A DNA stretch of 64,000 nucleotides from Micromonospora pallida (GCF_900090325.1 NZ_FMHW01000002.1:6697001-6761000); one strand, 5' to 3'; shown: positions 35,137 through 44,460, numbered from the stretch's first letter. Notes: a model not told the origin generated them from the sequence alone. Numbers and translations are program-made.

Positions 35137-35585
35137 CCGCTCCGGCGGACGGCAAGAGCCCGATCGAGGTACTGCTCGTCGAGGACGACCCGGGTGACGT
35201 GTTGATGACCCAGGAGGCGTTCGAGGAGCACAAGCTCCGCAACCGGCTGACCGTCGTCTCCGACGGCGCCGAGGCGCTCGCCTACCTGCGGCGTGAGGGC
35301 CAGTACGCCGACGCGGTGGCGCCCGACCTGATCCTGCTCGACCTGAACCTGCCCCGGCGGGACGGCCGGGAGGTGCTGGAGGAGATCAAGAAGGACGAGA
35401 ACCTCTGCCGGATCCCGGTGGTCGTGCTCACCACCTCCCAGGCCGACGAGGACATCCTGCGCAGCTACCAGTTGCACGCCAACGCGTACGTGACGAAGCC
35501 GGTCGACTTCGAGCGGTTCATCTCGGTGGTCCGGCAGATCGACGAGTTCTTCGTCAGCGTGGTCAAGTTGCCGCCGCGTGGCTGA
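35133..35585 (+). CDS. Single-domain response regulator, Rcp1 type
   Basis: A 150-residue receiver domain with no output domain. [18 protein letters not shown] holds the acidic pair, Asp70 in [13 protein letters not shown] accepts phosphate, and [12 protein letters not shown] and [12 protein letters not shown] supply the Thr and Lys. The -PRRDG- form and length match Rcp1, the partner of cyanobacterial phytochrome kinases. The ATG overlaps the kinase stop (ATGA), so the two are co-translated. It probably passes phosphate on or competes with the receiver on the phosphatase. Confidence 0.93.
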   Translation: MTAPADGKSPIEVLLVEDDPGDVLMTQEAFEEHKLRNRLTVVSDGAEALAYLRREGQYADAVAPDLILLDLNLPRRDGREVLEEIKKDENLCRIPVVVLTTSQADEDILRSYQLHANAYVTKPVDFERFISVVRQIDEFFVSVVKLPPRG

Positions 35586-36387
35586 CACCCTGCTCGACGA
35601 CGTCGGCGCTCTCGTCCGCGAGGCCGCCGACCAGGTCGTCGTGCCGCTGTTCCGGCGTCTCGGCGAACACGAGGTCACCGAGAAGGCCCCGGGCGAGGTG
35701 GTCACCGTCGCCGACCGCCGCGCCGAGGAGCTGATCTCCGAGGGGCTGCTCCGGCTGCGTCCCGACTCGGTGGTGGTCGGCGAGGAGGCGGTCGCCGCCG
35801 ATCCCGCCCTCCTTGACCACCTACGCGGTACCGGTGACGTCTGGCTGGTCGACCCGGTCGACGGCACCGCCAACTTCGCCGCCGGGCGGCGGCCGTTCGC
35901 CCTGATGGTGGCCCTGCTGACCGACGGCGAGCCGACCGCGTCCTGGATCCTCGACCCGCTGGCCGACACGCTGGCGGTGGCCCGGGCCGGCGCGGGCGTA
36001 CGCCTGGACGGCCGGCCGGTCGATCTGGCCGGTCGGGTGCCGCCGGTCGGTGAGCTGCGCGGCGCGACGACGAGCCGCTACCTGCCGGCGCACATCCGCT
36101 CCCGGGTGACCGACGGCGGCGGGCGGATCGGTGAACTCCTCCCCAGCCAGCACTGCGCCGGCCGGGAGTACCTCGACGTGCTCGCCGGCACCCAGCACTT
36201 CGCCATCTTCTGGCGGACGTTCCCCTGGGACCACGTGCCCGGTGCGTTGCTGGTCCGGGAGGCCGGCGGGGTGGTCCGCCGGTTCGACGGCACCGACTAC
36301 CATCCGGCGGCCGACGACCACGGGCTGCTGGTCGCCGCGAACGAACAGGTCTGGGACGAGGTGCACGCCGCACTACTCGCCGCCTGA
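35578..36387 (+). CDS. Inositol monophosphatase-family enzyme
   Basis: A 269-residue enzyme of the Li-sensitive metal phosphatase family. Motifs: VGEEAV (first metal Glu), [15 protein letters not shown] (metal Asp pair) and [19 protein letters not shown] (third Asp). Substrates in the family include inositol phosphates, histidinol phosphate and PAP; this cannot be resolved here. GTG 35578 lies eight bases inside the end of the receiver gene, so it is coupled to the signalling operon. Why a metabolic phosphatase is placed there is not obvious. Confidence 0.9.
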   Translation: MADTLLDDVGALVREAADQVVVPLFRRLGEHEVTEKAPGEVVTVADRRAEELISEGLLRLRPDSVVVGEEAVAADPALLDHLRGTGDVWLVDPVDGTANFAAGRRPFALMVALLTDGEPTASWILDPLADTLAVARAGAGVRLDGRPVDLAGRVPPVGELRGATTSRYLPAHIRSRVTDGGGRIGELLPSQHCAGREYLDVLAGTQHFAIFWRTFPWDHVPGALLVREAGGVVRRFDGTDYHPAADDHGLLVAANEQVWDEVHAALLAA

Positions 36388-36539
36388 GGCGGGCCACCCG
36401 GTCGTCCACGCCCCGCCCGTCGGTGGATCTTCCGGCGGATCCCGGTCCGGTATTGTGACCGACGGTCCACGCCGGACGCACCCAGGGCCGGGAGCCCCGC
36501 GCCCACGACGGTCCGGCTGACGAGAGGACATCGACTTTC

Positions 36540-37553
36540 GTGCGTAGGACGGCTCTCCGCCAGTGGTCTGGCCTCCGGCCACTGGTCGCGCTGCTCGCCG
36601 TGGTGGCACTCGTGCTGGGCGGGCCCGTCCCGGCCCACGCCGAGCCGGCCGAGGGCGGCACCAAGAAGTTGCGGGACGCGTTGGAGGCCAGCGCCAAGGG
36701 GCACATCGAGGCCACCGCCAAGCTGGAGAACTCCAAGAAGCGGCAGGTCCTGCTGACCGCCGAGCTGAAGAAGATCGAGTCTCGGCTGGTCGGGCTGACC
36801 GCGCAGGCGGCCGAGGTGGCCGTCGAGTCGTACAAGCAGGGGCGGCTGACCGCCACCGGGCTGCTGTTGCAGAGCAGCGACCCGGAGGCGTTCCTCAAGC
36901 GGGCCGCCGAGCTGGAGGTGATGGCCCAGCGGGACGGCCGGCGGCTGCGGGCGCTGGCCGAGGAACGCAGCCGGGCCAACACCGCCAAGCTGGCCCTCGA
37001 CGCCGAGGTCCGCGAGCAGGTCAAGCAGGTCAACCAGCTGGCCAAGCGGAAGCGGGAGGCCGAGCGGGCGCTCGCCGCGGTCAGCTCCGGCGCGAGCGGC
37101 GGCTTCGGCAGCGGCGGGTCCGCCACCGCCAAGCCGGCCCCGCGTAACCCGGACGGCTCCTGGCCGCCGGAGTCCTGCTCGGTGAACGATCCGACCACCT
37201 CCGGCTGCATCACCGCCCGCACCCTCAACGCGCTCCAGCAGGCCCAGTCGGCCGGCTACCGGCGACATGTCTCCTGCTACCGCAGCGGCGGGTCCGGCGA
37301 GCATCCCAAGGGGCGGGCCTGCGACTTCTCGGCCGCCACCAACGGCTTCAAGGACGAGACGGCGACCGGCGGCGACAAGGACTACGGTGACCGGCTGGCC
37401 GCCTGGTACGTGCGCAACGCCAGTCGCCTCGGGGTGCTCTACGTGATCTGGTACCGGCAGATCTGGCATCCGGGCACCGGCTGGCGGGCGTACGGCGGGA
37501 GCGGCAGCCCGGCCGCCGACCACACGAACCACGTTCACCTCTCCATGTACTGA
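36540..37553 (+). CDS. Secreted coiled-coil protein with ARB_07466-like C-terminal domain
   Basis: A 337-residue exported protein. The signal peptide (about 1-34, ending VPAHAEP) is followed by a long coiled coil (about 45-180, ATAKLENSKKRQVLLTAELK). Such a region is typical of NlpC/P60 and EnvC-like wall-hydrolase regulators. A Ser/Gly linker joins the C-terminal domain (about 205-337) with SVNDPTTSGCITARTL, HVSCYRSGGSGEHPKGRACD and DHTNHVHLSMY, as in ARB_07466-type domains of the peptidase M15-like fold. It is likely a cell-wall-associated protein. GTG 36540 follows GAGAGGA at a somewhat long distance. Confidence 0.87.
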   Translation: MRRTALRQWSGLRPLVALLAVVALVLGGPVPAHAEPAEGGTKKLRDALEASAKGHIEATAKLENSKKRQVLLTAELKKIESRLVGLTAQAAEVAVESYKQGRLTATGLLLQSSDPEAFLKRAAELEVMAQRDGRRLRALAEERSRANTAKLALDAEVREQVKQVNQLAKRKREAERALAAVSSGASGGFGSGGSATAKPAPRNPDGSWPPESCSVNDPTTSGCITARTLNALQQAQSAGYRRHVSCYRSGGSGEHPKGRACDFSAATNGFKDETATGGDKDYGDRLAAWYVRNASRLGVLYVIWYRQIWHPGTGWRAYGGSGSPAADHTNHVHLSMY

Positions 37554-37589
37554 CCGCCGCTACCAGGAACGCTGCGTACCATCGCAGCG

Positions 37590-39143
37590 GTGAGCTCCCC
37601 GAAGTCCCCCGTCGACGTCGATGTCACGCCGCCGGAGCCGGTCCCGGTCCGCGCCCTGCCGAACGGCCTCGCCGCGTTTCTGGTCTTCTTCTCCAGCGGG
37701 GCCGTCCTGGTGCTGGAGACCGTGGCGCTGCGCCTGGTCGGCCCGTACGTCGGGGTCACCCTCCAGGTCACCAGCTCGGTGATCGGGATCGCGCTGGCCG
37801 CCATCGCGTACGGGGCGTGGACCGGCGGTTGGCTCGCCGACCGCCGCGACCCGCGTCCCCTGCTCGGCCCGGCGCTGGTGCTGGCCGGCATCGCCACCGC
37901 GATCACCCTGCCGGTGGTCCGGTACGCCGGTGAGGTGCTGCGCGGCGGCGCGGCGAGCGCGATCCTGCTGCTCGTCGCGGCTGCCGTCTTCGTCCCGGCG
38001 GCGCTGCTGTCGGCAGTCAGTCCGCTGGTGGTGAAACTCCAGCTCGCCGATCTGCGCCGGACCGGGCAGGTGGTCGGGCGGCTCTCCGGGATCGGCACCC
38101 TCGGCGGCATCACCGCCACCCTGGCCACCGGGTTCGTGCTGGTGGCGACGCTGCCCAGCTCGGTCATCATGGTCGGTCTGGCGGTGGCGCTCGGCCTGAC
38201 CGGGCTCATCCTCGGCGCGTACCTGTACCGGCAGGACCGCAGCAGGCTGCCCGGCCCGGCCCGCGCCCGGTCCGCGCTGGCGGTGCTCGGGCTGGCCGGG
38301 GCGGGCCTGGCCGCTGTCGCGCCGAACCCGTGCGACCTCGAGACCGCGTACCACTGCGCGTCGGTCGAGGCGGACGGCAGCCGGCCGACCGGCCGGACGC
38401 TGCTGCTCAACTCGGCCCAGCACTCCTACGTCGACCTCGCCGACCCGACGCACCTGGAGTTCGAGTACACCCAGTGGATCGGGGCGGTCGCCGACGTGGT
38501 GGCCCCGACCGGGCACCGCCTGGACGCGCTGCACGTCGGCGGGGGCGGGTTCACCATGCCCCGCTACCTGGCCGCCACCCGACCCGGCACGGACAACCTG
38601 GTCTTCGAGATCGACGGGGGACTGGTCGACCTGGGTCGGGCGGAGCTGGGGCTGCGGACCGGACCGGAGATGCGCGCCGAGGTCGGCGACGCCCGGATGC
38701 TGGTCGCCGGGGAGCCCGCCGCCAGTCGGGACCTCGTGGTGGGAGACGCCTTCGGACACCTGGTGGTGCCGTGGCACCTGGCGACCCGGGAGATGGCCGC
38801 CGAGATCCATCGAGTGCTCCGTCCCGGCGGCATCTACGTGCAGAACGTCATCGACTACCCGCCGCTGCGGTTCGTCCGCGCCGAGACGGCCACCGTCGCC
38901 GCCGAGTTCCGGCACGTGGCGCTGGTCGCGCCGCCGGCCGCGCTGGCCGGTGAGTACGGTGCCAACTTCCTCATCGTCGCCTCGGACGCGCCGCTGCCGT
39001 TGGCCGCCGTCGGGGAGCGGCTCGGCACGCTCGACGCGCCGACCCGGCTGCTGTCCGGTGCCGACCTGACCGCGTTCGTTGATGACGCGCTGGTGCTGAC
39101 CGACGACTACGCCCCGGTCGACCAGCTTCTCGCCACCGCCTGA
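37590..39143 (+). CDS. Membrane-fused spermidine synthase-like protein
   Basis: A 517-residue fusion. Residues about 20-245 contain six to seven membrane helices (GLAAFLVFFSSGAVLVLETV). Residues about 250-510 form a spermidine synthase/SAM-methyltransferase-like domain (ALHVGGGGFTMPRYLAATRP, DLVVGDAFGHLVVPWHL, YVQNVIDY). The fused MFS/spermidine synthase family is widespread in actinobacteria. Aminopropyl transfer has not been shown for most members. GTG 37590 begins 36 bases after the previous gene on the same strand and may be co-transcribed. Confidence 0.9.
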   Translation: MSSPKSPVDVDVTPPEPVPVRALPNGLAAFLVFFSSGAVLVLETVALRLVGPYVGVTLQVTSSVIGIALAAIAYGAWTGGWLADRRDPRPLLGPALVLAGIATAITLPVVRYAGEVLRGGAASAILLLVAAAVFVPAALLSAVSPLVVKLQLADLRRTGQVVGRLSGIGTLGGITATLATGFVLVATLPSSVIMVGLAVALGLTGLILGAYLYRQDRSRLPGPARARSALAVLGLAGAGLAAVAPNPCDLETAYHCASVEADGSRPTGRTLLLNSAQHSYVDLADPTHLEFEYTQWIGAVADVVAPTGHRLDALHVGGGGFTMPRYLAATRPGTDNLVFEIDGGLVDLGRAELGLRTGPEMRAEVGDARMLVAGEPAASRDLVVGDAFGHLVVPWHLATREMAAEIHRVLRPGGIYVQNVIDYPPLRFVRAETATVAAEFRHVALVAPPAALAGEYGANFLIVASDAPLPLAAVGERLGTLDAPTRLLSGADLTAFVDDALVLTDDYAPVDQLLATA

Positions 39144-39255
39144 ACGCGTCGGGCGGCATCGCCCAGGGTACCGTCGCCATTCCGTTCGGTGACGGTGCTG
39201 ACCGATTTTGCCGGGGTTGGTGTAACCGTTCGTCCCCTCGGGCAACAGATCTGCC

Positions 39256-41022
39256 ATGGGTGGGGTCAGGAACGACGCGCAACTGCTCGGGGACCGGTAC
39301 CGGCTGATCGAACAACTCGGCGCAGGCGGCATGTCCGTGGTCTGGCGGGGCTACGACGAGGTGCTCGGCCGCCAGGTGGCGGTCAAGGTGCTCGCGTCCC
39401 GGCTGGCCAGCGACCGGGCCTTCCGGCACCGGATCCGCACCGAGGCGCAGGCCGCCGCCCGGCTGGTCCACCCGCACATCACCAACGTCTACGACTACGG
39501 CGAGTCGGAGCAGGTCGGCCTGACCGTGCCGTACGTGGTCATGGAACTGGTCGACGGCCCGCCGCTGACCGCCCGGCTCGGCCGGGACCAGCACCTGCCG
39601 TGGCGGGAGGCGGTGACCGTCGCCGCCGAGACGGCCTCCGCCCTCTCCGTCGCGCACGCCCGGGGTGTGGTGCACCGGGACGTCACTCCGGGGAACATCA
39701 TGCTCACCCCGACCGGGGTGAAGGTCGTCGACTTCGGTATCTCCGCCCTGGTCGGCGAGAGCGAGAAGGACCCGGACGGCACCCTGCTCGGTACCCCGGC
39801 GTACCTCGCGCCGGAGCGGCTGGAGGACGGCCAGGTCTCCCCGGCCACCGACGTGTACGCGCTCGGCCTGCTGCTGTACCGGATGCTGACCGGCCGGCTG
39901 CCCTGGCGGGCGAGCACCACCACCCAGATGCTCCGCGCCCACGTGCACACCGACCCCAAACCGATGCCACCGGTGCCCGGCCTCCCCGACGACGTATCCG
40001 AACTGGTGCACCGCTGCCTGGCGAAGCGGCCCGAGGACCGGCCGAGCACGGTCGAGCTGGCCCGTACCCTCGCCGAGGCGGCCGGGCTGGCCGCCGCCGT
40101 ACCCGTGTCGCCGGCCGGTCCGGCCGACCATGCGCTGCTGGCGACCGCGAACACCACGATCCTGCCCTGGTCGGCGGCGACCGACGCGCTGCCGCTGTCG
40201 GTCAGCCGGGGGCGGCGCGCGGCGGGCCGGCGACGGCGGCACGCGCAGGCCGGCGCGGTGGCGGCCGGCCTGCTCGCGGTGACCGGCGTGGTGTGGGGGA
40301 TGAGCGCGCAGCGACCGGCGAGCGGCGACCAGGTGAGCCCGGACGAGGCCCGGATAGGGCTGGATCGCCCGGCCCCCTGCACGGTCGACTACGCGCTGCG
40401 CCGCGACGACGGCCGGACCTTCACCGCCGACGTGACCCTGACCAACACGGGCTCGGCGGAGCTGCGGGACTGGACGATGAGCTTCACGCTGCCCGGCGAC
40501 CAGACGGTCGCCGGCTCGGACCCGACCGTGGTCCGGCAGGAGGGGCAGACGGTCGAGGTCCGGCCGGCCGCCGGACGGACGACGCTGGCGCCCGGCGCCG
40601 CCGAGAAGATCGCCCTGACCGGCCGGTACGGCGGCGCGAACCCGCTGCCGGTGCGGTTCCAACTCGGCACGGAGACCTGCGAGGTTCAGGTCGCCGGGGT
40701 GGCCGGCAGTTCACCCACACCCCCGCCGGCCCAGGCTGCCGGGACCGGCGGCGGCACGAACCGGACCAGCGGATCCGGCACGAACACGACCCCCCGGGAC
40801 TCCGGTGACCACGACAGCAAGGGCAAGGACAAAGGCAAGGGGAAGGACAAGGACAAGGACGGTGAGGGAAAAAAAGACGAGACTCCCGAGCCGACGCCCC
40901 CGGTAGAGGATCCGACTCCGGATCCGGAGCCAACTCCAAGCGTAACCCCAAGTCCCGATGACACCGGTGGCGACGACGGCGGTGGCGACGACGACGGCGG
41001 GGAGGACCCGGTCGAGGAGTGA
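39256..41022 (+). CDS. Ser/Thr protein kinase with extracellular CBM2-like domain
   Basis: A 588-residue PknB-type kinase. The kinase domain (about 12-270) has GAGGMSVVWRG, VAVKVL and DFGIS. The catalytic loop reads HRDVTPGN, with Thr144 where Lys is usual after Asp142. One membrane helix (about 331-352) leads to an extracellular domain (about 372-480) with the CBM2 cellulose-binding pattern: paired Cys375 and Cys475, TADVTLTNTGSAELRDWTMS and LAPGAAEKIALTG. A Thr/Ser/Asn, then Lys/Asp, then Pro/Glu/Asp-rich tail ends the protein. It probably senses wall or environmental glycan. It is convergent with the Trk genes. Confidence 0.92.
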   Translation: MGGVRNDAQLLGDRYRLIEQLGAGGMSVVWRGYDEVLGRQVAVKVLASRLASDRAFRHRIRTEAQAAARLVHPHITNVYDYGESEQVGLTVPYVVMELVDGPPLTARLGRDQHLPWREAVTVAAETASALSVAHARGVVHRDVTPGNIMLTPTGVKVVDFGISALVGESEKDPDGTLLGTPAYLAPERLEDGQVSPATDVYALGLLLYRMLTGRLPWRASTTTQMLRAHVHTDPKPMPPVPGLPDDVSELVHRCLAKRPEDRPSTVELARTLAEAAGLAAAVPVSPAGPADHALLATANTTILPWSAATDALPLSVSRGRRAAGRRRRHAQAGAVAAGLLAVTGVVWGMSAQRPASGDQVSPDEARIGLDRPAPCTVDYALRRDDGRTFTADVTLTNTGSAELRDWTMSFTLPGDQTVAGSDPTVVRQEGQTVEVRPAAGRTTLAPGAAEKIALTGRYGGANPLPVRFQLGTETCEVQVAGVAGSSPTPPPAQAAGTGGGTNRTSGSGTNTTPRDSGDHDSKGKDKGKGKDKDKDGEGKKDETPEPTPPVEDPTPDPEPTPSVTPSPDDTGGDDGGGDDDGGEDPVEE

Positions 41023-41066
41023 GGCCCCGTAGGAGTGGGCGATGTACGTCGAGCCCTGGACGGACC

Positions 41067-41744
41067 TCAGGTCATCCCGGCGAAGCGTTGCACCTGGTCG
41101 ATGGTGCCCTCCACGATCAGCAGGGAACCCTCGCTGAGCACCGTGCCAGGTGTGACGTACTCGTACCGCTTTCCGGGCGGCTTCGCGCCGACGACCATGA
41201 CGCCGTAGCGGGCGGCCGGCGCCACCTCGGCCAGCGTGCGGCCGACCAGGGGCGGTGGCACCCGGACCTTGGCGATGGCGAAGTCGTCGCCGAACCCGAT
41301 GAAGTCGAGCATGTTGCTGACGAGCAGGTGGGCGACCCGCTCCCCGGTCTCCGCCTCGGGGAAGACCACGTGCTGCGCGCCGATCGCGGACAGAATCCGG
41401 GCGTGTTTCCGGGAGGTGGCGCGGGCCCAGATCGGCGACCCGCCGACCTCGATGAGCGCGAGGACGGTGAGGATGCTCGCCTCCACCGCCGCGCCGATGC
41501 ACACGACCACCCGCTCGTAGTCGGCGATGCCGAGCTGGCGCAGCGCGGCCTCGTCGGTCGCGTCGGCCTGCACCACCCGGTCCAGCGCGGACGACCACCG
41601 CTGCACCGTCTGCGGATCCCGGTCGATGGCGAGCACCTCGTGGCCGAGCTGGGTCAGGGTCGTGGCCAGGTACGTGCCGAACCGGCCCAGCCCGACCACC
41701 ACGACGCCGTGGCCCTTCGCGTCGGGGTTCCGTCTAGCCGACAA
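41067..41744 (-). CDS. TrkA-type potassium channel regulatory subunit (RCK/TrkA-N, TrkA-C)
   Basis: A 225-residue cytosolic protein. The Rossmann RCK domain (VVVVGLGRFGTYLATTLTQL, IDRDPQTVQRW, QADATDEAAL) binds NAD(H) or nucleotide, and the TrkA-C domain (about 140-225, AKVRVPPPLVGRTLAEVAP) binds ligands. It gates the TrkH/KtrB-type channel encoded just upstream, as KtrA does. The start is TTG 41744, inside the last 11 bases of the channel gene, with GGAGGAG at a good distance. This implies translational coupling and fixed stoichiometry. Confidence 0.92.
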   Translation of the reverse strand: MSARRNPDAKGHGVVVVGLGRFGTYLATTLTQLGHEVLAIDRDPQTVQRWSSALDRVVQADATDEAALRQLGIADYERVVVCIGAAVEASILTVLALIEVGGSPIWARATSRKHARILSAIGAQHVVFPEAETGERVAHLLVSNMLDFIGFGDDFAIAKVRVPPPLVGRTLAEVAPAARYGVMVVGAKPPGKRYEYVTPGTVLSEGSLLIVEGTIDQVQRFAGMT

Positions 41745-43116
41745 TGGGTTGCTCCTCCGGGTACCGGTACAGCCGTCTACGGGTGTTCAACGCGATCGCC
41801 GACCCGAGGGTGAGGGTGCCGACCCGCCCGATGTACATGAGGACGATCAGGGTGAGCTGCCCGGCGGGTGGGAGCGTCGGCGCGACCCCGGTGGAGAGCC
41901 CGGTGGTGCTGAACGCCGAGGTCACCTCGAACAACGCACGGTCGTAGCCCACCCCCTCGGTCAGCAGGATCAGCGTCACCGTGCCGGCCACCACCAGCGC
42001 CACGCTGAGCAGGGCCACGGTGATCGCCTGACGCTGGCTCGCGGTGGCCGCGCGGCGGTGTCCGATCGTCACGTCCGGTTCGCCCCGCAACTCGGCCCAG
42101 ATGGCGAAGGCCAGCAGGAAGAAGGTGGCCACCTTGATGCCCCCGGCGGTGCTGGCGCTGCCGCCGCCGATGAACATCAGGGCGATCAGCAGGGGGTAGC
42201 TCGCCTCCTCCAACGTGGTGATGTCCAGCGTGTTGAACCCGCCGGTGCGGATGAACGCGTCCTGGGTGAAGGCGGCCAGCGCCTTGCCCTCCCAGCCGAC
42301 CGGGCCGAGCGTGCGGGGGTTGCCCCACTCGACGGCCAGCAGGACGACGAAGGCGCCTGCCAGCAGCACCAGGCTGCCCCAGACGGTCAGCTTGGTGCTG
42401 ATCGTCCAGCGGCCCGGTCGTCGCCAGCTCCGGGTGGCCTCGAAGAGCGCGGGAAAGCCGAGCGCCCCGATGATCGAACCGAACGCCAGTGGCAGCGTGA
42501 CCCACCCGTCGTGTGCGAAGCCGACCAGGTTGTCCGGGTACAGGGAGAAGCCGCCGTTGTTGAACGCCTGGACGGCGTGGAAGAAGCCGTGCCAGAGGGC
42601 CCGGCCGGGTGAGTAACCGTAGGACACGACGAAGCGGATCGTCAGGATCGTGGTGATCACGGCCTCGCAGACCAGCATGGTGAGGCCGATCCTGAGCAGC
42701 AACCGGCGTACGTCACCGATGCCGAACTCGGCTGTCTCCGCCTGCACCAGCAGCCGGGTGCGCAGCCCCAGTTGCCGGGCCACCACCAGGATGACCAGGG
42801 TGCCGCCGGTGAGGATGCCCAGCCCGCCGACCTGTGTCAGGACGGTGATCATCACCAGTCCGAACGGGGTCCAGTAGGCCGGGGTGTCGACCACGACCAT
42901 GCCGGTGACCGAGATCGCCGAGGTGGCGGTGAAGAGGGCGGTGACGAAGGGGGTGTACCGGTGCTCCTCCGTCGCCGGGGGCAGCATCAGCGCGCCCGTG
43001 CCGAGCAGGATCGCGACCAGGAAACCGATGGGCACGATCCGCACGGGGTGACGGAAGAACCGGCGCACCAGCCAATCTTCGTGGCCGACCCGGCTCCCGG
43101 GTGCGGAAACGCCCAT
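41734..43116 (-). CDS. TrkH/KtrB-family potassium uptake channel
   Basis: A 460-residue membrane protein with the four repeated pore motifs of the family. Selectivity-filter segments include SAISVTGMVVVDT, AVQAFNNGGFSLYPDN, AFIRTGGFNTLD and AFSTTGLSTGVAP. It carries K+ (or K+/Na+) inward with the TrkA-type subunit encoded next. I chose ATG 43116 because AGGTGA lies eight bases before it. GTG 43128 is in frame but too close to the same site, and longer readings run into the divergent GDPD gene 94 bases away. Confidence 0.93.
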   Translation of the reverse strand: MGVSAPGSRVGHEDWLVRRFFRHPVRIVPIGFLVAILLGTGALMLPPATEEHRYTPFVTALFTATSAISVTGMVVVDTPAYWTPFGLVMITVLTQVGGLGILTGGTLVILVVARQLGLRTRLLVQAETAEFGIGDVRRLLLRIGLTMLVCEAVITTILTIRFVVSYGYSPGRALWHGFFHAVQAFNNGGFSLYPDNLVGFAHDGWVTLPLAFGSIIGALGFPALFEATRSWRRPGRWTISTKLTVWGSLVLLAGAFVVLLAVEWGNPRTLGPVGWEGKALAAFTQDAFIRTGGFNTLDITTLEEASYPLLIALMFIGGGSASTAGGIKVATFFLLAFAIWAELRGEPDVTIGHRRAATASQRQAITVALLSVALVVAGTVTLILLTEGVGYDRALFEVTSAFSTTGLSTGVAPTLPPAGQLTLIVLMYIGRVGTLTLGSAIALNTRRRLYRYPEEQPIVG

Positions 43117-43210
43117 CCCGACATTCACCTGCCGGTCAGTCGGAGACCACCTCCCGGTCGCCGGCTGCCGCTTGGCTGATGGCGATTCCTCTCGATGACA
43201 GGAGACGGCG

Positions 43211-44335
43211 TTGCGACGTACCCTTTCCGCTCTCGGTGTGGCCGGCGCGCTGCTCACGGTCGCGGTGGCCGTGCCCACCGTCACGGCCGTCGGCGCCGAA
43301 GAGGCGCAGGCCCGCCCGGACCGGTCGCGGGCCACCGATCGGCCGGTGGTGGTCGCCCACCGCGGCGCCAGCGGCTACCGGCCCGAGCACACCCTGGAGG
43401 CGTACCGCCTGGCGATCCGGATGGGCGCGGACTACATCGAGCCGGACCTCGTCCCGACCAAGGACGGCGTGCTCGTCGCCCGGCACGAGAACGAGATCTC
43501 CGGGACGACCGACGTGTCGGGGCACCCCGAGTTCGCCGCCCGGAAGACCACCAAGACCATCGAAGGCGTCGCGGTGACCGGCTGGTTCACCGAGGACTTC
43601 ACCCTCGCCGAGCTGAAGACGCTGCGGGCCAAGGAGCGGCTGCCGCAGGTCCGGGTCTCCAACACCGCGTACGACGGCCAGTTCGAGGTGCCCACCCTCC
43701 AGGAGGTCATCGACCTGGCCCGTGAGGAGGGCAAGAAGCGGGGCCGGGTGATCGGCGTCGCCCCGGAGACCAAGCACCCCACCTACTTCGCCTCCATCGG
43801 TCTGCCGCTGGAGGAGCCGCTGGTCGAGGTGCTCCAGGCCAACAAGCTGACCAAGCCCAGCTCGCCGGTGGTCATCCAGTCCTTCGAGACGGCGAACCTG
43901 CGTGAGCTGGACAAGGTCATCGACGTCAAGCTGGCCCAGCTCCTCGACGCCTCCGGCCGCCCGTACGACTTCCGGGTCGCCGGGGACCCGCGCACCTACG
44001 CCGACCTGGCCAAGCCGGCGGGCCTGCGCTGGATCGCCGGGTACGCCGACATCGTCAGCGCGCAGAAGAACCTGATCGTGCCCCGGGACGCGACCGGCAA
44101 GCTGCTCGCGCCGACCACCATCGTCCAGGACGGGCACCGGGAGAAGCTGGAAGTTTACGCCTGGACGTTCCGCGCGGAGAACCAGTTCCTCGCCGTCGAC
44201 CACCGGATCGGCACCGACCCGAACGCCCGGGGCGACATCATCGCCGAGTACGAGCTGTTCTTCCAGCTCGGCCTGGACGGCATCTTCTCCGACCACCCGG
44301 ACACCGCCGTCGCCGCCCGCGCCGGCCTGTCCTGA
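43211..44335 (+). CDS. glpQ: Secreted glycerophosphodiester phosphodiesterase
   Basis: A 374-residue exported enzyme that hydrolyses glycerophosphodiesters to glycerol-3-phosphate and an alcohol. The signal peptide ends about residue 27-35 (TVTAVGAEEAQA). GDPD motifs are present: VVAHRGASGYRPEHT, ADYIEPDLVPTKDG with the metal-binding Glu/Asp, ARHENEI with the second catalytic His, and FSDHPDTA. The length and the long insert match periplasmic GlpQ rather than cytosolic UgpQ. The TTG start at 43211 is preceded by GGAGAC. The gene is divergent from the potassium channel. The symbol is by family resemblance. Confidence 0.9.
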   Translation: MRRTLSALGVAGALLTVAVAVPTVTAVGAEEAQARPDRSRATDRPVVVAHRGASGYRPEHTLEAYRLAIRMGADYIEPDLVPTKDGVLVARHENEISGTTDVSGHPEFAARKTTKTIEGVAVTGWFTEDFTLAELKTLRAKERLPQVRVSNTAYDGQFEVPTLQEVIDLAREEGKKRGRVIGVAPETKHPTYFASIGLPLEEPLVEVLQANKLTKPSSPVVIQSFETANLRELDKVIDVKLAQLLDASGRPYDFRVAGDPRTYADLAKPAGLRWIAGYADIVSAQKNLIVPRDATGKLLAPTTIVQDGHREKLEVYAWTFRAENQFLAVDHRIGTDPNARGDIIAEYELFFQLGLDGIFSDHPDTAVAARAGLS

Positions 44336-44393
44336 CCCGTCCGATCCGTCTTTCCTCCTGCTGGCCCGTCCGATCCGACTTTCCTCCTGCTGG
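44336..44393. repeat. Two tandem copies of a 29-bp unit
   Basis: The unit opens CCCGTCCGATCCG and ends TTCCTCCTGCTGG. Copies at 44336-44364 and 44365-44393 differ at one base. The array begins directly after the GDPD stop codon and runs into the terminator hairpin. Confidence 0.92.
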
Positions 44394-44424
44394 CCCGCCA
44401 CCCGACCGCCCGGGTGGCGGGCCA
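44391..44424. terminator. Bidirectional hairpin between glpQ-like and sigma-factor genes
   Basis: Thirteen-base-pair perfect stem (44391-44403 with 44412-44424) and an eight-base loop. It lies between two convergent genes and can terminate both. Confidence 0.8.
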
Positions 44425-44460
44425 GCCCCCGTTGACAGGAGCGCCGGACCGGCTGACCCG

